From an uncultured Neglectibacter sp. (GTDB taxonomy: Bacteria > Bacillota > Clostridia > Oscillospirales > Acutalibacteraceae): 64,000 bases of DNA. The stretch covers positions 124,001 through 188,000 of the forward strand of contig CAJFSY010000006.1 of the NCBI GenBank assembly GCA_904419785.1, in the 5' to 3' direction. Shown in pieces: positions 1-9,690 of this stretch. The notes beneath the pieces are model-generated. The model ran no database searches. It was not told the DNA's origin and saw only the letters and a program-made list of their open reading frames with translations. Both the position numbers and the translations under genes were made by a program. Each line of letters opens with the position of its first letter. The first letter of the stretch is position 1.

Positions 1-514
1 CTAGTATACCACAAAATCGGGGAAAAGCATAGTGTTTTCTTCCACCATTCCCGTTCTTTGCCAAGGGGTTTCCTCACAGTGAAATGTATGTTAAATGCCT
101 GTTGACAAATTGTGAGAAAGAAATCTTCCCCAAAGCTATTGACACAATATCATGCGGATAAACTCTAGGTTTTTCCCTTATATTGGGTCAAGTGGCAAAA
201 GCGAAAAAAGGCGTTTTTTGTTCTATTTCAGAACATTTGCGGGGTTTGTTTACATAAAAGCAAGAGGTTGTGAAAATGGGGGAAAGTTGAAAACCGCATA
301 GGACAAGGGGTTTTTCACAGTTTCCACAGAGTTTTCCACAGACCTGGTGTAAAAAGGTGGTTACACAGGGTGCGGCTGTGGAAAAATCCCGGTGAAAAGT
401 TCTCTAAAAAAGAATTTTTTTGCATGTTTTGAAAAAAAATACCGCAAAATGGATATTGCTGTAGAAGCCTGCCGCAGCGGCGGGGATAAAGCCGCATTCT
501 GACTGCTTTTTTAT

Positions 515-543
515 TTGAGATTTCCGGGGAACTATGGTATAAT
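515..543 (+). promoter_or_regulatory. sigma-A-type promoter for rlmB (TTGAGA-17-TATAAT)
   Basis: TTGAGA at 515-520, 17-nt spacer, TATAAT at 538-543; downstream RBS GAGGT and ATG at 680. Confidence 0.75.
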
Positions 544-679
544 AAGCAAAATATGCCGGCTGGATGGCGCGGGAGAAACGATCTGCCGGGATATCCTGGA
601 CCAACTCGAACTAACACGAAGATTCTCACGATTTTTTAGCAGAAAGCCGCGCCATAAAATAGAACGAGGTAGCCTAACC

Positions 680-1483
680 ATGGAGAAAAACCGAGACAAG
701 CGCCGGGAAGGGTTCCGGGACACGGAACCCCGGGGCGCGGATATCATAGCGGGGCGCAACGCTGTAAGCGAAGCCCTACGGGCCGGACGGGCCATTGACA
801 GCCTGTATGTGCAGCGGGGCGAACGCTCCAAAGCGCTGCAGGCCCTTGTGATGAAAGCCAAAGAAGCCGGGGCCGCCATTAAAGAAGCCGACCCGGTCAA
901 GCTTGCCCACCTGTGCGGCGGGGCCAACCATCAGGGAGTGGTGGCCATGGCTGCGGTGAAAGAATACGCCACGGTGGAAGACCTGTTCCGCCAGGCGGAA
1001 GAACGGGACGAGCCTCCTTTCTTCATCATCTGCGATGAATTGGAGGACCCCCACAATCTGGGAGCGGTCATCCGCACAGCGGAATGTGCCGGCGCCCATG
1101 GGGTGATCATTCCCAAGCGGCGCAACGTGGGGTTGACCTACGCGGTGGGGAAAGCCTCCGCCGGGGCAGTGGAACACCTGCCCGTGGCCCGGGTGGGGAA
1201 CCTTGCTTCCCTGCTGGAAGAACTGAAAGACCGGGGACTGTGGGTCTACGCCGCCGACATGGACGGCTCCCCCTGGTGCCAGACCGATTTTACCGGCCCT
1301 GTGGCCCTGGTCATCGGCTCTGAGGGAAAAGGCGTAGGAAGGCTTGTAAAAGAAAAAGCTGATTTTGTCCTATCCCTCCCTTTAAAAGGGAACATCAATT
1401 CGCTGAACGCGTCCGTGGCGGCGGGCATCCTCTGTTATGAGGTTGCCCGGCAGCGGAGCGGCTTAAAAGCGATCAATCCGTAA
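680..1483 (+). CDS. rlmB: 23S rRNA (guanosine-2'-O)-methyltransferase RlmB / TrmH-family SpoU methylase
   Basis: Motifs GRNAVSEALRAG, DELEDPHNLGAVIRTAECAGAHGVIIPKRR, ALVIGSEGKGV, LPLKGNINSLNASVAAGI; start moved from 515 to ATG 680 because the promoter lies at 515-543 and an RBS precedes 680. Confidence 0.93.
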   Translation: MEKNRDKRREGFRDTEPRGADIIAGRNAVSEALRAGRAIDSLYVQRGERSKALQALVMKAKEAGAAIKEADPVKLAHLCGGANHQGVVAMAAVKEYATVEDLFRQAEERDEPPFFIICDELEDPHNLGAVIRTAECAGAHGVIIPKRRNVGLTYAVGKASAGAVEHLPVARVGNLASLLEELKDRGLWVYAADMDGSPWCQTDFTGPVALVIGSEGKGVGRLVKEKADFVLSLPLKGNINSLNASVAAGILCYEVARQRSGLKAINP

Positions 1484-1501
1484 AAGGAGGATTTTCAGCC
1501 T

Positions 1502-4500
1502 ATGGCACAGGATCACAACGAATTTACCCTGGAAGATATTCTGGCGGAACAGCGGGCCCAACGAGAGGTTCAGGCCGCCGAGCAAGCGGCGAAAGACGCC
1601 GTTAAAACCCAGCAGATTTCCCCAAAAACTCCTGCCCCGGCTTCGGAAGTCCGGCAGCCCGCCCCTCCCAAAACCGCCGCGCCGCGGCCGGCTGTGCGGG
1701 ACAATATCCGGCCCATCACCCAGGCCCAGGCAAACCACGCCCAGGCCGCCCAAAACACTCCGCCTGAGGAAGAGTCCCACGCGGACTTGAACGCTTACGC
1801 CACTGGCACTGTGGAAATCCCTCTGCGGAAAGAGGCACAGCAAGCCCCTCCCCAGCCGGAACCTGAGGAAGAGCCCTCAAAAGGGAAAAAGAAGAAGAAA
1901 CGCCACGGCTTATTCGGCCGCAAAAAGCGGATGCCCGACTTTGACGAGGCGGAGAACGATATCTATTACGGCATACAGCTCAAACCCATCGACGAATACC
2001 GCATGGGATACGATTCTGCCGGTGAACTCACTTCGGAGGACGCCACTTACAAGGCGTTGTTCGACGACTCAAAAAAAGCCATCGACGACGAGGTGGAAGC
2101 CAACTTCCAGCGGTTGCAGCGGGAACGCCGCCGCCGGGTGGCGGAAGCCGTGCAGACCGCCGGGGTAGACGAAGAACAGATTGCCGATGAGTTCGGCGTG
2201 GTGGCCCCTATGCCGGTCACCTCTTTCGCGGCGGACCCTTACGCCCGGCAGCACGGCATCGGGCTGGAAGGCGGGAAGAAAGTCCAGGAGGATATTCCGG
2301 ATATCCAAAAAGCTATGATGGAGACCTCCAACGACCAAACGATGGAGATCAAACTCAACGTGCTCAACGACACGGTAGAGCTCCAACGTGTGGGCGATGA
2401 AGCTCCCGTCTCTGACGAAGCCATTGGCCGCGTGCTGGATACCCCTGCCCCCGAGCCTGTGGAGGAAGAGCCTCCCCAGGAACCCGCGGTGGTTACGCCC
2501 TTGTATCAGGAAGCTCCCGCCCCGGTCCAGCAGGCGGAAGCCCAACCTCCCCAAGAGCCTGTTTACGAGGAAGAACTTCCCCGTCAGGCGGCGCCCGCCG
2601 CTTCTCAGGAAGCCCCTTCCAACAGGCCGCAGCCTGCCCCGCGTAAAGCTCCCCAACGGCAGGAGGCAGCTCCCGTTCAGGCCCAGCCTGGGAAAGCGCC
2701 CGAGCAAAAAACAGCCGTGCTCAACCGCACCGCTACGGAGCCGCCCCAAGTGGCCAGCATCTACGAGTACCGCCCACGGAGCGTGCCCACCCACATCATC
2801 CATGCTGAGGTTCTTCAAAGCGCCCTGCTCTCCGAATCGGAAGAACTGCGGCAGAAAGAAGAATCTCAAGAGCAGAGGTCCATCCTCAAGCGGCGGGTGC
2901 GCAACAAAAAGCTGGAACTCCCCGAAGAGCCCGAAGCCCCTGTGCCAGACGCGGACACTGGGGAATCCATCGACGATTACACGGGCCCCGAGGATGCCAA
3001 ATCCATCTCCCACGAACTGCGGGGCGAGATGCGGGAGCTTACGCTGCGGATGATGATCACCGGCGTGTGCACCGTGCTTTTGACCATCGTGAACTTGATC
3101 TTCGGCGGCCAATTCGGCGCCGGCGGAGATCAGGGCTCCCTGCCCGTAGTGTATGTGGTGATGACGCTGGTATTCCTGGCGGTGGCGGTGGGCATCTGCT
3201 ACCGCACCGTAGCCAACGGTTTGAAAGCCCTTTTCTCCTTTAACGCCAACTCTGACAGCGCCGCGGCGGTAGCCGCTGTGGCAGTGGCTGTGCAAGCAGT
3301 GGCGGCGGCTTTCTTCCGCAACGAGCTCACCCACGGGGAACTTCACTTGTACGCGGTGATCTTGTCCGCTATCCTGTTCGCCAACTCCGCGGGCAAACTC
3401 ACCATGATCCGGCGAATCCACAGCAATTTCCGGTTCGTCACCTCCCGGGAGGAAAAATACAGCGTGCGGCTGTATGAAGACCACAACACAGCGCTGAAAA
3501 TGGCCAAGGACTGCGTGGCCGAGAGCCCGGTGATCGCCTACCAGTGCAAAACCGGCTTTCTCAAGCGCTTTTTAGAGCTCTCTTACAGACCCGACCCCTC
3601 TGAGTCGGCCTCTCAGCTTTTGGCCCCCATCGGGCTCATCGCCTCCCTGGTGCTGTGCATCGCTTCGCTGCTCATCACCAAGAGCGTGCCCACGGCCATC
3701 AGCGCTTTCGCCGCTGCCAGCTGCGCTTGTGTGGCGGTATCCAACATGCTTTCGGTAAACCTGCCCATCAGCCGCCTGTGCCGTACCGCCCGCCGGGCCG
3801 GCGCCATGGTGGTAGGCTATGAGGGTGTGGAACAGCTGGGCAACGTCAACGCCGTTATGGTGGACGCGGAAGATCTGTTCCCCCGGGGGACTGTGGTCCT
3901 CAACGGCATCAAGACCTTTGGCAACCGCTCTCTGGTGGAGGACGCTGTCATGTCCGCTTCGGCCCTGATGAAAAAGGTGGGCGGCCCCTTGAGCGGCGTG
4001 TTCGACCAGGTTATCAGCGAAAACGAGGACGCCCTTCCCGAAGTGGAGAACTTCACTTATGAGGACGGCAGCGGCATCGTGGGACGGGTAGACGGCAAGA
4101 CCATTTATATTGGCGAGCGCTCTCTGCTGATCAACCACCGCATCCAGGTGCCTGCCCGTGAAGAAGAAGCCCAATACGCCTCGGGCAACCAGCAAGTGGT
4201 ATATATCGCGGTAGACGCGGAAGTTTCCGCCATGCTGGTGCTGACCTACACCGCCGACCGCCGCCGGAAAAACGAACTGCAGCGGTTGGAGGACAGCGGT
4301 ATCAGCGTGATCGTGCGCACCACCGACCCCAATGTCACCACTCAACTGGTGTCTCGTCTGTTCTCTATCGATACCGCTTCTGTGGGTATCTTGGATAGCC
4401 GGCTGGGCCAGGAGTATCAAAAACTCACATCCGGAGAGATTCCCCGGGCAGACGCCTTGGTTGCTACCAAAGGCCGCATGGAATCCATGATGAGCGTGAT

Positions 4501-4696
4501 CTCCGCCTGTGTGGAAGAAAAACGCACGGTGGGCATGGTTGTGGCCATCCAAAACGCAGCTATGGTGCTGTGCTTTGTGCTGGTGGCTTTCCTGGCCTGT
4601 TTCGGCGCCATGGCGCAGCTTTCTTCCCTGGTGCTGTTCTTGTTCCAGCTTTTTTGGCTGCTGGTCACTATCGCTCTTCCCAAATTGCGAAGATAG
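1502..4696 (+). CDS. Large membrane protein: long P/E/Q-rich N-terminus plus P1B-type ATPase-like C-terminal half lacking catalytic motifs
   Basis: 1064-aa ORF with RBS AAAGGAGG; multiple TM segments; LCRTARRAGAMVVGYEGVEQLGNVNAVMVDAEDLF aligns with the P-type ATPase region before DKTGT, and GIVGRVDGKTIYIGERSLL with the N-domain. Confidence 0.8.
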   Translation: MAQDHNEFTLEDILAEQRAQREVQAAEQAAKDAVKTQQISPKTPAPASEVRQPAPPKTAAPRPAVRDNIRPITQAQANHAQAAQNTPPEEESHADLNAYATGTVEIPLRKEAQQAPPQPEPEEEPSKGKKKKKRHGLFGRKKRMPDFDEAENDIYYGIQLKPIDEYRMGYDSAGELTSEDATYKALFDDSKKAIDDEVEANFQRLQRERRRRVAEAVQTAGVDEEQIADEFGVVAPMPVTSFAADPYARQHGIGLEGGKKVQEDIPDIQKAMMETSNDQTMEIKLNVLNDTVELQRVGDEAPVSDEAIGRVLDTPAPEPVEEEPPQEPAVVTPLYQEAPAPVQQAEAQPPQEPVYEEELPRQAAPAASQEAPSNRPQPAPRKAPQRQEAAPVQAQPGKAPEQKTAVLNRTATEPPQVASIYEYRPRSVPTHIIHAEVLQSALLSESEELRQKEESQEQRSILKRRVRNKKLELPEEPEAPVPDADTGESIDDYTGPEDAKSISHELRGEMRELTLRMMITGVCTVLLTIVNLIFGGQFGAGGDQGSLPVVYVVMTLVFLAVAVGICYRTVANGLKALFSFNANSDSAAAVAAVAVAVQAVAAAFFRNELTHGELHLYAVILSAILFANSAGKLTMIRRIHSNFRFVTSREEKYSVRLYEDHNTALKMAKDCVAESPVIAYQCKTGFLKRFLELSYRPDPSESASQLLAPIGLIASLVLCIASLLITKSVPTAISAFAAASCACVAVSNMLSVNLPISRLCRTARRAGAMVVGYEGVEQLGNVNAVMVDAEDLFPRGTVVLNGIKTFGNRSLVEDAVMSASALMKKVGGPLSGVFDQVISENEDALPEVENFTYEDGSGIVGRVDGKTIYIGERSLLINHRIQVPAREEEAQYASGNQQVVYIAVDAEVSAMLVLTYTADRRRKNELQRLEDSGISVIVRTTDPNVTTQLVSRLFSIDTASVGILDSRLGQEYQKLTSGEIPRADALVATKGRMESMMSVISACVEEKRTVGMVVAIQNAAMVLCFVLVAFLACFGAMAQLSSLVLFLFQLFWLLVTIALPKLRR

Positions 4697-4716
4697 TAAG
4701 TTCCTTATGCGCATTT

Positions 4717-4747
4717 GCCCTGGTCCTTTTGGACCAGGGCTTTTTTT
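4717..4747 (+). terminator. Rho-independent terminator
   Basis: GCCCTGGTCC-TTTT-GGACCAGGGC followed by TTTTTTT. Confidence 0.92.
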
Positions 4748-4865
4748 CGCCTTCTGGCAGGATAGGGCTCTTTTCACCACAAGAAAAACTCTCTCGATTT
4801 TTTGGGTATTTCTTCTAAAAACATAAATTTCAAAACGTAAAATTCATATAATTTCAATTTAGCCA

Positions 4866-4894
4866 TTGTATTCTTTGGAAGATTGATATATAAT
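4866..4894 (+). promoter_or_regulatory. sigma-A-type promoter upstream of EF-G-like gene (TTGTAT-17-TATAAT)
   Basis: TTGTAT 4866-4871, 17-nt spacer, TATAAT 4889-4894. Confidence 0.7.
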
Positions 4895-4992
4895 TAGCTA
4901 TACCTTGCAGCACTGAACTTGTGCAAAACAGGGAATTGCAGGGCATGGCGGTAAAGGCCGCTTTATTATGGTAGTGGAAGGAGCTTTGCGTT

Positions 4993-7062
4993 ATGAACCA
5001 ATATCAGGCGAAAAATATTATCAACCTGGCCGTAGCCGGCCACAGCGGGGCAGGTAAAACCTCGCTGGCCGAAGCTATGCTGTATCTGGCCGGGGTTTCA
5101 GACCGCCGCGGAAAAGTGGGCGACGGCAACACCGTATGCGACTATGACCCCGAGGAGATTCGCCGGAAGGCTTCTATCTCCGCGGCTGCGGCTCCGTTAG
5201 AGTGGAAAAACAAAAAAATCAATCTGCTGGACGCTCCCGGCTTGTTTGACTTTGAAGGCGGCATGTGCGAGTCCATGCGGGCCGCCGATACCGTTCTGGT
5301 GGTGATCTCCGGCCGCGACGGCGTGGCTGTAGGCACGGAAAAAGCTTTCGCCGCCGCTGAGAAGAACAATTTGGCCAAGATCTTCTTCGTCAACGGCCTG
5401 TGCGATGAAAGCGCCCGGTTCTATCGGGTGTTTGAGGATTTGAAATCCCAGTTTGGCCCTTCGGTGTGCCCTGTGGTGGTGCCTTACATACAGGACGGCC
5501 AGGCCAACATTTACATCAACTTGTTAGAGTATAAAGCCTACGACTATTCCGGCGGCAAGCCCGTGGCTGTGGCTATGCCCGACATGGGAGACCGTCTGGA
5601 AGGCTTGCGCACCGCTATTTACGAAGCCGTGGCCGAGACGGACGACGAGCTGTTTGAGAAATACTTCGCCGGTGAGCCTTTCACCCCCGAAGAGGTCATC
5701 GTGGGCGTGAGCAAGGGCGTAAAAGCCGGTACCATCACCCCCGTGTTCTGCGGCGACGCCATGCTCATGCGGGGCATGGAGCAATTTATGGACGGCCTGG
5801 CATGGCTGGCTCCTTCCGCTGAGGAAAAAGCCGGTGAGATCGGCCTGGACGTGGACGGCAACCCGGTTGAACTGACTGTCAACGAGGACGGCGCAACAGC
5901 CGCTATCGTCTTTAAAACTGTAGCCGACCCCTTCATCGGCAAGCTTTCTTATGTAAAAGTGATCTCCGGCAAAATTTCCACCGATTCCCAGCTGGTAAAC
6001 ATGCGCACCGGCGCGGCTGAGCGTGTGGGCAAAACCGTGATGATGGTAGGCAAAAAGCAGGTGGACGTAAAGTACATCGGCGCCGGCGACATTGGCGCTA
6101 TTCCCAAACTGGCCGCCACCAACACTGGAGACACCCTGTGCTCCCCCACCCGGAAAGTGGTGCTGGAGGGCGTGGAATATCCCAACCCCACCTTGAGCAT
6201 GGCTATCGTCCCCGCCAAGAAGGGCGAGGAAGACAAGATCGCCCAGGGTATGCTGCGGCTTTCGGAAGAGGACCCCACTTTGAAGTTCTCTACCAACACC
6301 GAGACCCACGAGATGGTTATCAGCGGTTTGGGCGAGCAGCATCTCGACGTGGCGGTCTCCAAGCTGAAATCCAAATTCGGCGTGGATGTCACCTTGAAAA
6401 AGCCCAAGGTGCCTTATCGTGAGACCATCCGCAAAAAGGTGCAGGTGCAGGGCCGCCACAAGAAGCAGACCGGCGGTCACGGCCAGTTCGGCGACGTTTG
6501 GATCGAGTTCTCCCCCTGCGACAGCGACGGTTTGGAATTCGGCGAGCGGGTTGTGGGCGGCTCGGTGCCCAAGGGATTCTTCCCCGCTGTGGAAAAGGGC
6601 CTGCGGGAATGCATCCTCAAGGGACCTCTGGCGGGTTATCCGGTAGTGGGCTTGTCCGCCGTGCTGTATGACGGTTCTTACCACCCGGTAGACTCTTCTG
6701 AAATGTCCTTTAAGATGGCGGCTACGCTGGCCTATAAAGCCGGTATGCCCCAGGCCAACCCTGTGCTGCTGGAGCCCATCGGCCATTTGAAAGCCACCGT
6801 GCCCGACGCCAACATGGGCGACGTGATGGGCGAGGTGAACAAGCGCCGTGGACGTGTGCTGGGCATGGAGCCCGCCGGCGAAGGCAAACAGACAGTAGAG
6901 GCGGAAGTCCCCATGGCTGAGATGCACGACTTCACCACCTTTATCCGCCAGTGCACCCAGGGCCGTGGCAGCTTCAGCTTTGCCTTTGAGCGGTATGAAG
7001 AAGCGCCTCAGAACGTAGCCCAGAAGGTGATCGAGGAATCCAAATCCGAAAACGCTGAGTAA
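4993..7062 (+). CDS. Elongation factor G-like translational GTPase (EF-G paralogue)
   Basis: AGHSGAGKTS P-loop, DAPGLFDF, EF-G domain II-V motifs (RKKVQVQGRHKKQTGGHGQFGDVWIEF); 689 aa; RBS GGAG. Confidence 0.92.
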   Translation: MNQYQAKNIINLAVAGHSGAGKTSLAEAMLYLAGVSDRRGKVGDGNTVCDYDPEEIRRKASISAAAAPLEWKNKKINLLDAPGLFDFEGGMCESMRAADTVLVVISGRDGVAVGTEKAFAAAEKNNLAKIFFVNGLCDESARFYRVFEDLKSQFGPSVCPVVVPYIQDGQANIYINLLEYKAYDYSGGKPVAVAMPDMGDRLEGLRTAIYEAVAETDDELFEKYFAGEPFTPEEVIVGVSKGVKAGTITPVFCGDAMLMRGMEQFMDGLAWLAPSAEEKAGEIGLDVDGNPVELTVNEDGATAAIVFKTVADPFIGKLSYVKVISGKISTDSQLVNMRTGAAERVGKTVMMVGKKQVDVKYIGAGDIGAIPKLAATNTGDTLCSPTRKVVLEGVEYPNPTLSMAIVPAKKGEEDKIAQGMLRLSEEDPTLKFSTNTETHEMVISGLGEQHLDVAVSKLKSKFGVDVTLKKPKVPYRETIRKKVQVQGRHKKQTGGHGQFGDVWIEFSPCDSDGLEFGERVVGGSVPKGFFPAVEKGLRECILKGPLAGYPVVGLSAVLYDGSYHPVDSSEMSFKMAATLAYKAGMPQANPVLLEPIGHLKATVPDANMGDVMGEVNKRRGRVLGMEPAGEGKQTVEAEVPMAEMHDFTTFIRQCTQGRGSFSFAFERYEEAPQNVAQKVIEESKSENAE

Positions 7063-7092
7063 GAAAGTCTTCCCGAATATAGAACACAAACG

Positions 7093-7120
7093 AAGGACAT
7101 CCACTTGGGTGTCCTTTTTT
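7093..7120 (+). terminator. Rho-independent terminator after EF-G-like gene
   Basis: AAGGACA...TGTCCTT stem followed by T run. Confidence 0.8.
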
Positions 7121-7262
7121 GTGGGCCTTTGGCGGTTTTGTAGAAAGATTTTTCTTTTCTTTGTAAAACTATCCACTTGCTTTTTGCACAAAAAATGTTT
7201 AAGATGTAGTTGTAAAGATAGCATTTAAGTGAGAATCGCGCTTGAGAGGAGGATCGAATGGT

Positions 7263-7445
7263 ATGAGTACGATCAATAACAGTCCCCTTCGTCCAGATGA
7301 CCCCAACATGATCACCAACTTTTTTGCGTTCAAACTCTCCCATTCCACCCCCGGGAAAAAGCTTCCGGCCTGGGTCTTCGCTCTGGCCTGTGTAGGTCTG
7401 GCGATCTTTGCCGCGGTAGCCATTTACCTAGTCTTTTTCTTGTAA
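7263..7445 (+). CDS. Small single-TM protein of unknown function
   Basis: AGGAGG RBS at 7247-7252; MSTINNSPLRPDDPNMITNFFAFKL... then a hydrophobic helix WVFALACVGLAIFAAVAIYLVFFL; flanked by terminators. Confidence 0.65.
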   Translation: MSTINNSPLRPDDPNMITNFFAFKLSHSTPGKKLPAWVFALACVGLAIFAAVAIYLVFFL

Positions 7446-7502
7446 AACAGCATTGTGTTGCTTACCATACACATCTGACAATGGCGAACATTCCCGTAAA
7501 AC

Positions 7503-7543
7503 AAAAAGGACGCCCAAGTTCAGCGCTTGGACGTCCTTTTTTT
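7503..7543. terminator. Bidirectional rho-independent terminator
   Basis: AAAAAGGACGCCCAAG...CTTGGACGTCCTTTTTTT between convergent genes. Confidence 0.88.
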
Positions 7544-7582
7544 ATTGCATTAGGAAGGACCGGGGCCGCTGTCCTTGTCGGC

Positions 7583-8071
7583 TTACCCTTTCACGATCAC
7601 ATCGCCCCACATGGCGTTGGCGGCTTTCACCAAGTCTTGGGGAGAAAGGCAAAGCTGCAAGCCCCGTTTTCCCCCGCTGACGTAGATTTTCTCCTCATCC
7701 CGGACGCTTTGCTCCACCACGGTGGGAAACTGCTTTTTCATACCCAAAGCGGTGCAGCCGCCCCGGATATACCCGGTGGTGGCGAGCAGATCCTTGACGT
7801 GGAGCATCTCCAAAGATTTCTCTCCCACCAGGGACGCGGCTTTTTTCCGGTCCAGCTCTTCTGTCACCGGCAGCACGAACACATAATGGCCTCCGCTTTT
7901 CCCTACGGTGACCAGGGTCTTGCAAACGATCTTCCCAGGCAGCCCCAAAAGACGGGCCACTTCCAAGCCGTCGGTGAACTCCTCGCAAGGATAGGTGTGA
8001 ACCTCATACGGGACCTTCATCCTGTCTAAAAGCCGTAAAGCGTTGGTTTTTTCCACTTTTTCCTTGGCCAT
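7583..8071 (-). CDS. ybaK: YbaK/EbsC-family Cys-tRNA deacylase
   Basis: 162 aa; KTLVTVGKSGGHYVFVLPVTEELDRKKAA, TTGYIRGGCTALGMKK typical of YbaK. Confidence 0.9.
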   Translation of the reverse strand: MAKEKVEKTNALRLLDRMKVPYEVHTYPCEEFTDGLEVARLLGLPGKIVCKTLVTVGKSGGHYVFVLPVTEELDRKKAASLVGEKSLEMLHVKDLLATTGYIRGGCTALGMKKQFPTVVEQSVRDEEKIYVSGGKRGLQLCLSPQDLVKAANAMWGDVIVKG

Positions 8072-9690
8072 TACTTCTGTGTTTCCCCCTTATCTTCCAG
8101 CAGCGTGATGGTCACCTCGATCTCTTTTCCCTCTCCCATCCCAGAAGTGGGCATACGATACAGGGTGACAACAACCTGATCCCCAGGCTGATACCGCAGC
8201 AGCAAGTTGGAAATATCTGTAAGGTCGTCTACAGGCTCGCCGTCAATGGCGGTGATAATATCGTTGGCCTGAGCCAAACTTCCCGCGAAAGCGCTGTCCT
8301 CGTCGATCGAGGCAATGACGAAGCCTCTGGGCATCCCATAGAAAGCCGCCTGGGCTTCGCTTACATCATAGCCGGTAATGCCTAAACGGACCCGGCCTTC
8401 CACATAGCCGCCGGAAAGGAGCTGGTCGATAATACTTTTCGCCTTGCTCACAGGAATGGCGAATCCCATGCCTTCATAGCCTTCGGTGATGATCTTGGAA
8501 GAATTGATGCCCACCACCTGGCCATACATATTCACCAGGGGCCCGCCGGAGTTGCCCGGATTGATGGCCGCGTCGGTCTGGATGAACGTCATGCCGTTCT
8601 CACTGTAGCGTTCCACCGCCCGGTCCAAACCGGAAATAATGCCACGAGTCAAAGAACTGGCAAACCGTTCGCCGCCAGGGTTGCCGATAGCCAGCACCCA
8701 CTCGCCGATGGAAAGCTCTTCCGCGTCGCCAAATTCAGCAGGGGTAAAATTGTAGTCGTTTGTCTTGATGACCGCCAGGTCCGTGGTACGGTCCACACCC
8801 ACTACCACCGCGTCATACTGCTGGCCGTCGTAGGTAGTCACGGTGACCAGCACGCTTTTGCTGTTGAGCACCACATGGGCGTTGGTGATGATATACCCAT
8901 CCGAAGTAGCAATGATCCCTGTGCCGGAACTGTCGGTCTGCTCTCCCGTATAAGAGGCCGTAATAGACACGGTGGACTTCACTACACGGTCATAGACCGC
9001 CTGGGCATCCAAAGCATTGCCCTGGGGCTTTTTGTGGATGAGGATTCCCTCTTCGTTGGGAGTCACATCCACTTCCGGCAGTTTGATTTCAGGCTGGGTC
9101 TGCTCTCCCGGCAAGAAGGGGTTTTGAGATTCTTCCGGAAGTTCCGGCATGTTTTCTATGATGGTCTCTTGCAAGCCGGGACCGGCTATGGCCCAGCTTA
9201 TGGCAAAACCGGAAAAGCCAAGGATTGTTCCCGCCACCAGGACGGAAGAAATCCACAAGAACACTTTCAGCCCCCGAGACATCTTCTTTTTGGGAGGCAT
9301 AGGTGCTGGCTGCCCATAGGCGTAAGGCTGCGGGGCGTATCCCACCGGCCCCTGGGGCGCTCCATAAGGCGCGTATCCCATCCACGGCCCACCAGGGGGC
9401 GCGTATCCGGGCCAGGGCTGCTGGGGCGGCGGCGCTTGTTCCTGCCGAGGGTATTCCGGCTCCTGCACATCCGGCACAGGGGCCTCCACCGGCTGTTCCG
9501 GCTCTTGGGGAGGAGTTGCCTCTTCGGAAAGCACAGCTTCCGGGACTGGCTGCTCTTCTTTCTGAACTGCCGTTTCCTCAGGGGAATGGGGCTGGACAGG
9601 CTCCATCCCTTCCGCCGGCTGAGGTTCCCCCTGGCTTTCCGGCTGGGTCTCTTCTTGCCCAGGGATATGGTTCTTCTGTTCATCCATCAT
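8071..9690 (-). CDS. htrA: S1C (HtrA/DegP) serine protease with PDZ domain
   Basis: TNAHVV, DLAVIKT, GNSGGPLVN catalytic triad motifs; N-terminal P/E-rich region then TM; C-terminal PDZ. Confidence 0.93.
   Translation of the reverse strand: MMDEQKNHIPGQEETQPESQGEPQPAEGMEPVQPHSPEETAVQKEEQPVPEAVLSEEATPPQEPEQPVEAPVPDVQEPEYPRQEQAPPPQQPWPGYAPPGGPWMGYAPYGAPQGPVGYAPQPYAYGQPAPMPPKKKMSRGLKVFLWISSVLVAGTILGFSGFAISWAIAGPGLQETIIENMPELPEESQNPFLPGEQTQPEIKLPEVDVTPNEEGILIHKKPQGNALDAQAVYDRVVKSTVSITASYTGEQTDSSGTGIIATSDGYIITNAHVVLNSKSVLVTVTTYDGQQYDAVVVGVDRTTDLAVIKTNDYNFTPAEFGDAEELSIGEWVLAIGNPGGERFASSLTRGIISGLDRAVERYSENGMTFIQTDAAINPGNSGGPLVNMYGQVVGINSSKIITEGYEGMGFAIPVSKAKSIIDQLLSGGYVEGRVRLGITGYDVSEAQAAFYGMPRGFVIASIDEDSAFAGSLAQANDIITAIDGEPVDDLTDISNLLLRYQPGDQVVVTLYRMPTSGMGEGKEIEVTITLLEDKGETQK

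Noticed and set aside
2069-3484. 471-aa minus-strand ORF opposite the P-type-ATPase-like gene
   Set aside because: His/Gly/Arg-rich antisense translation without RBS or domain; the sense ORF is 1064 aa with an RBS.
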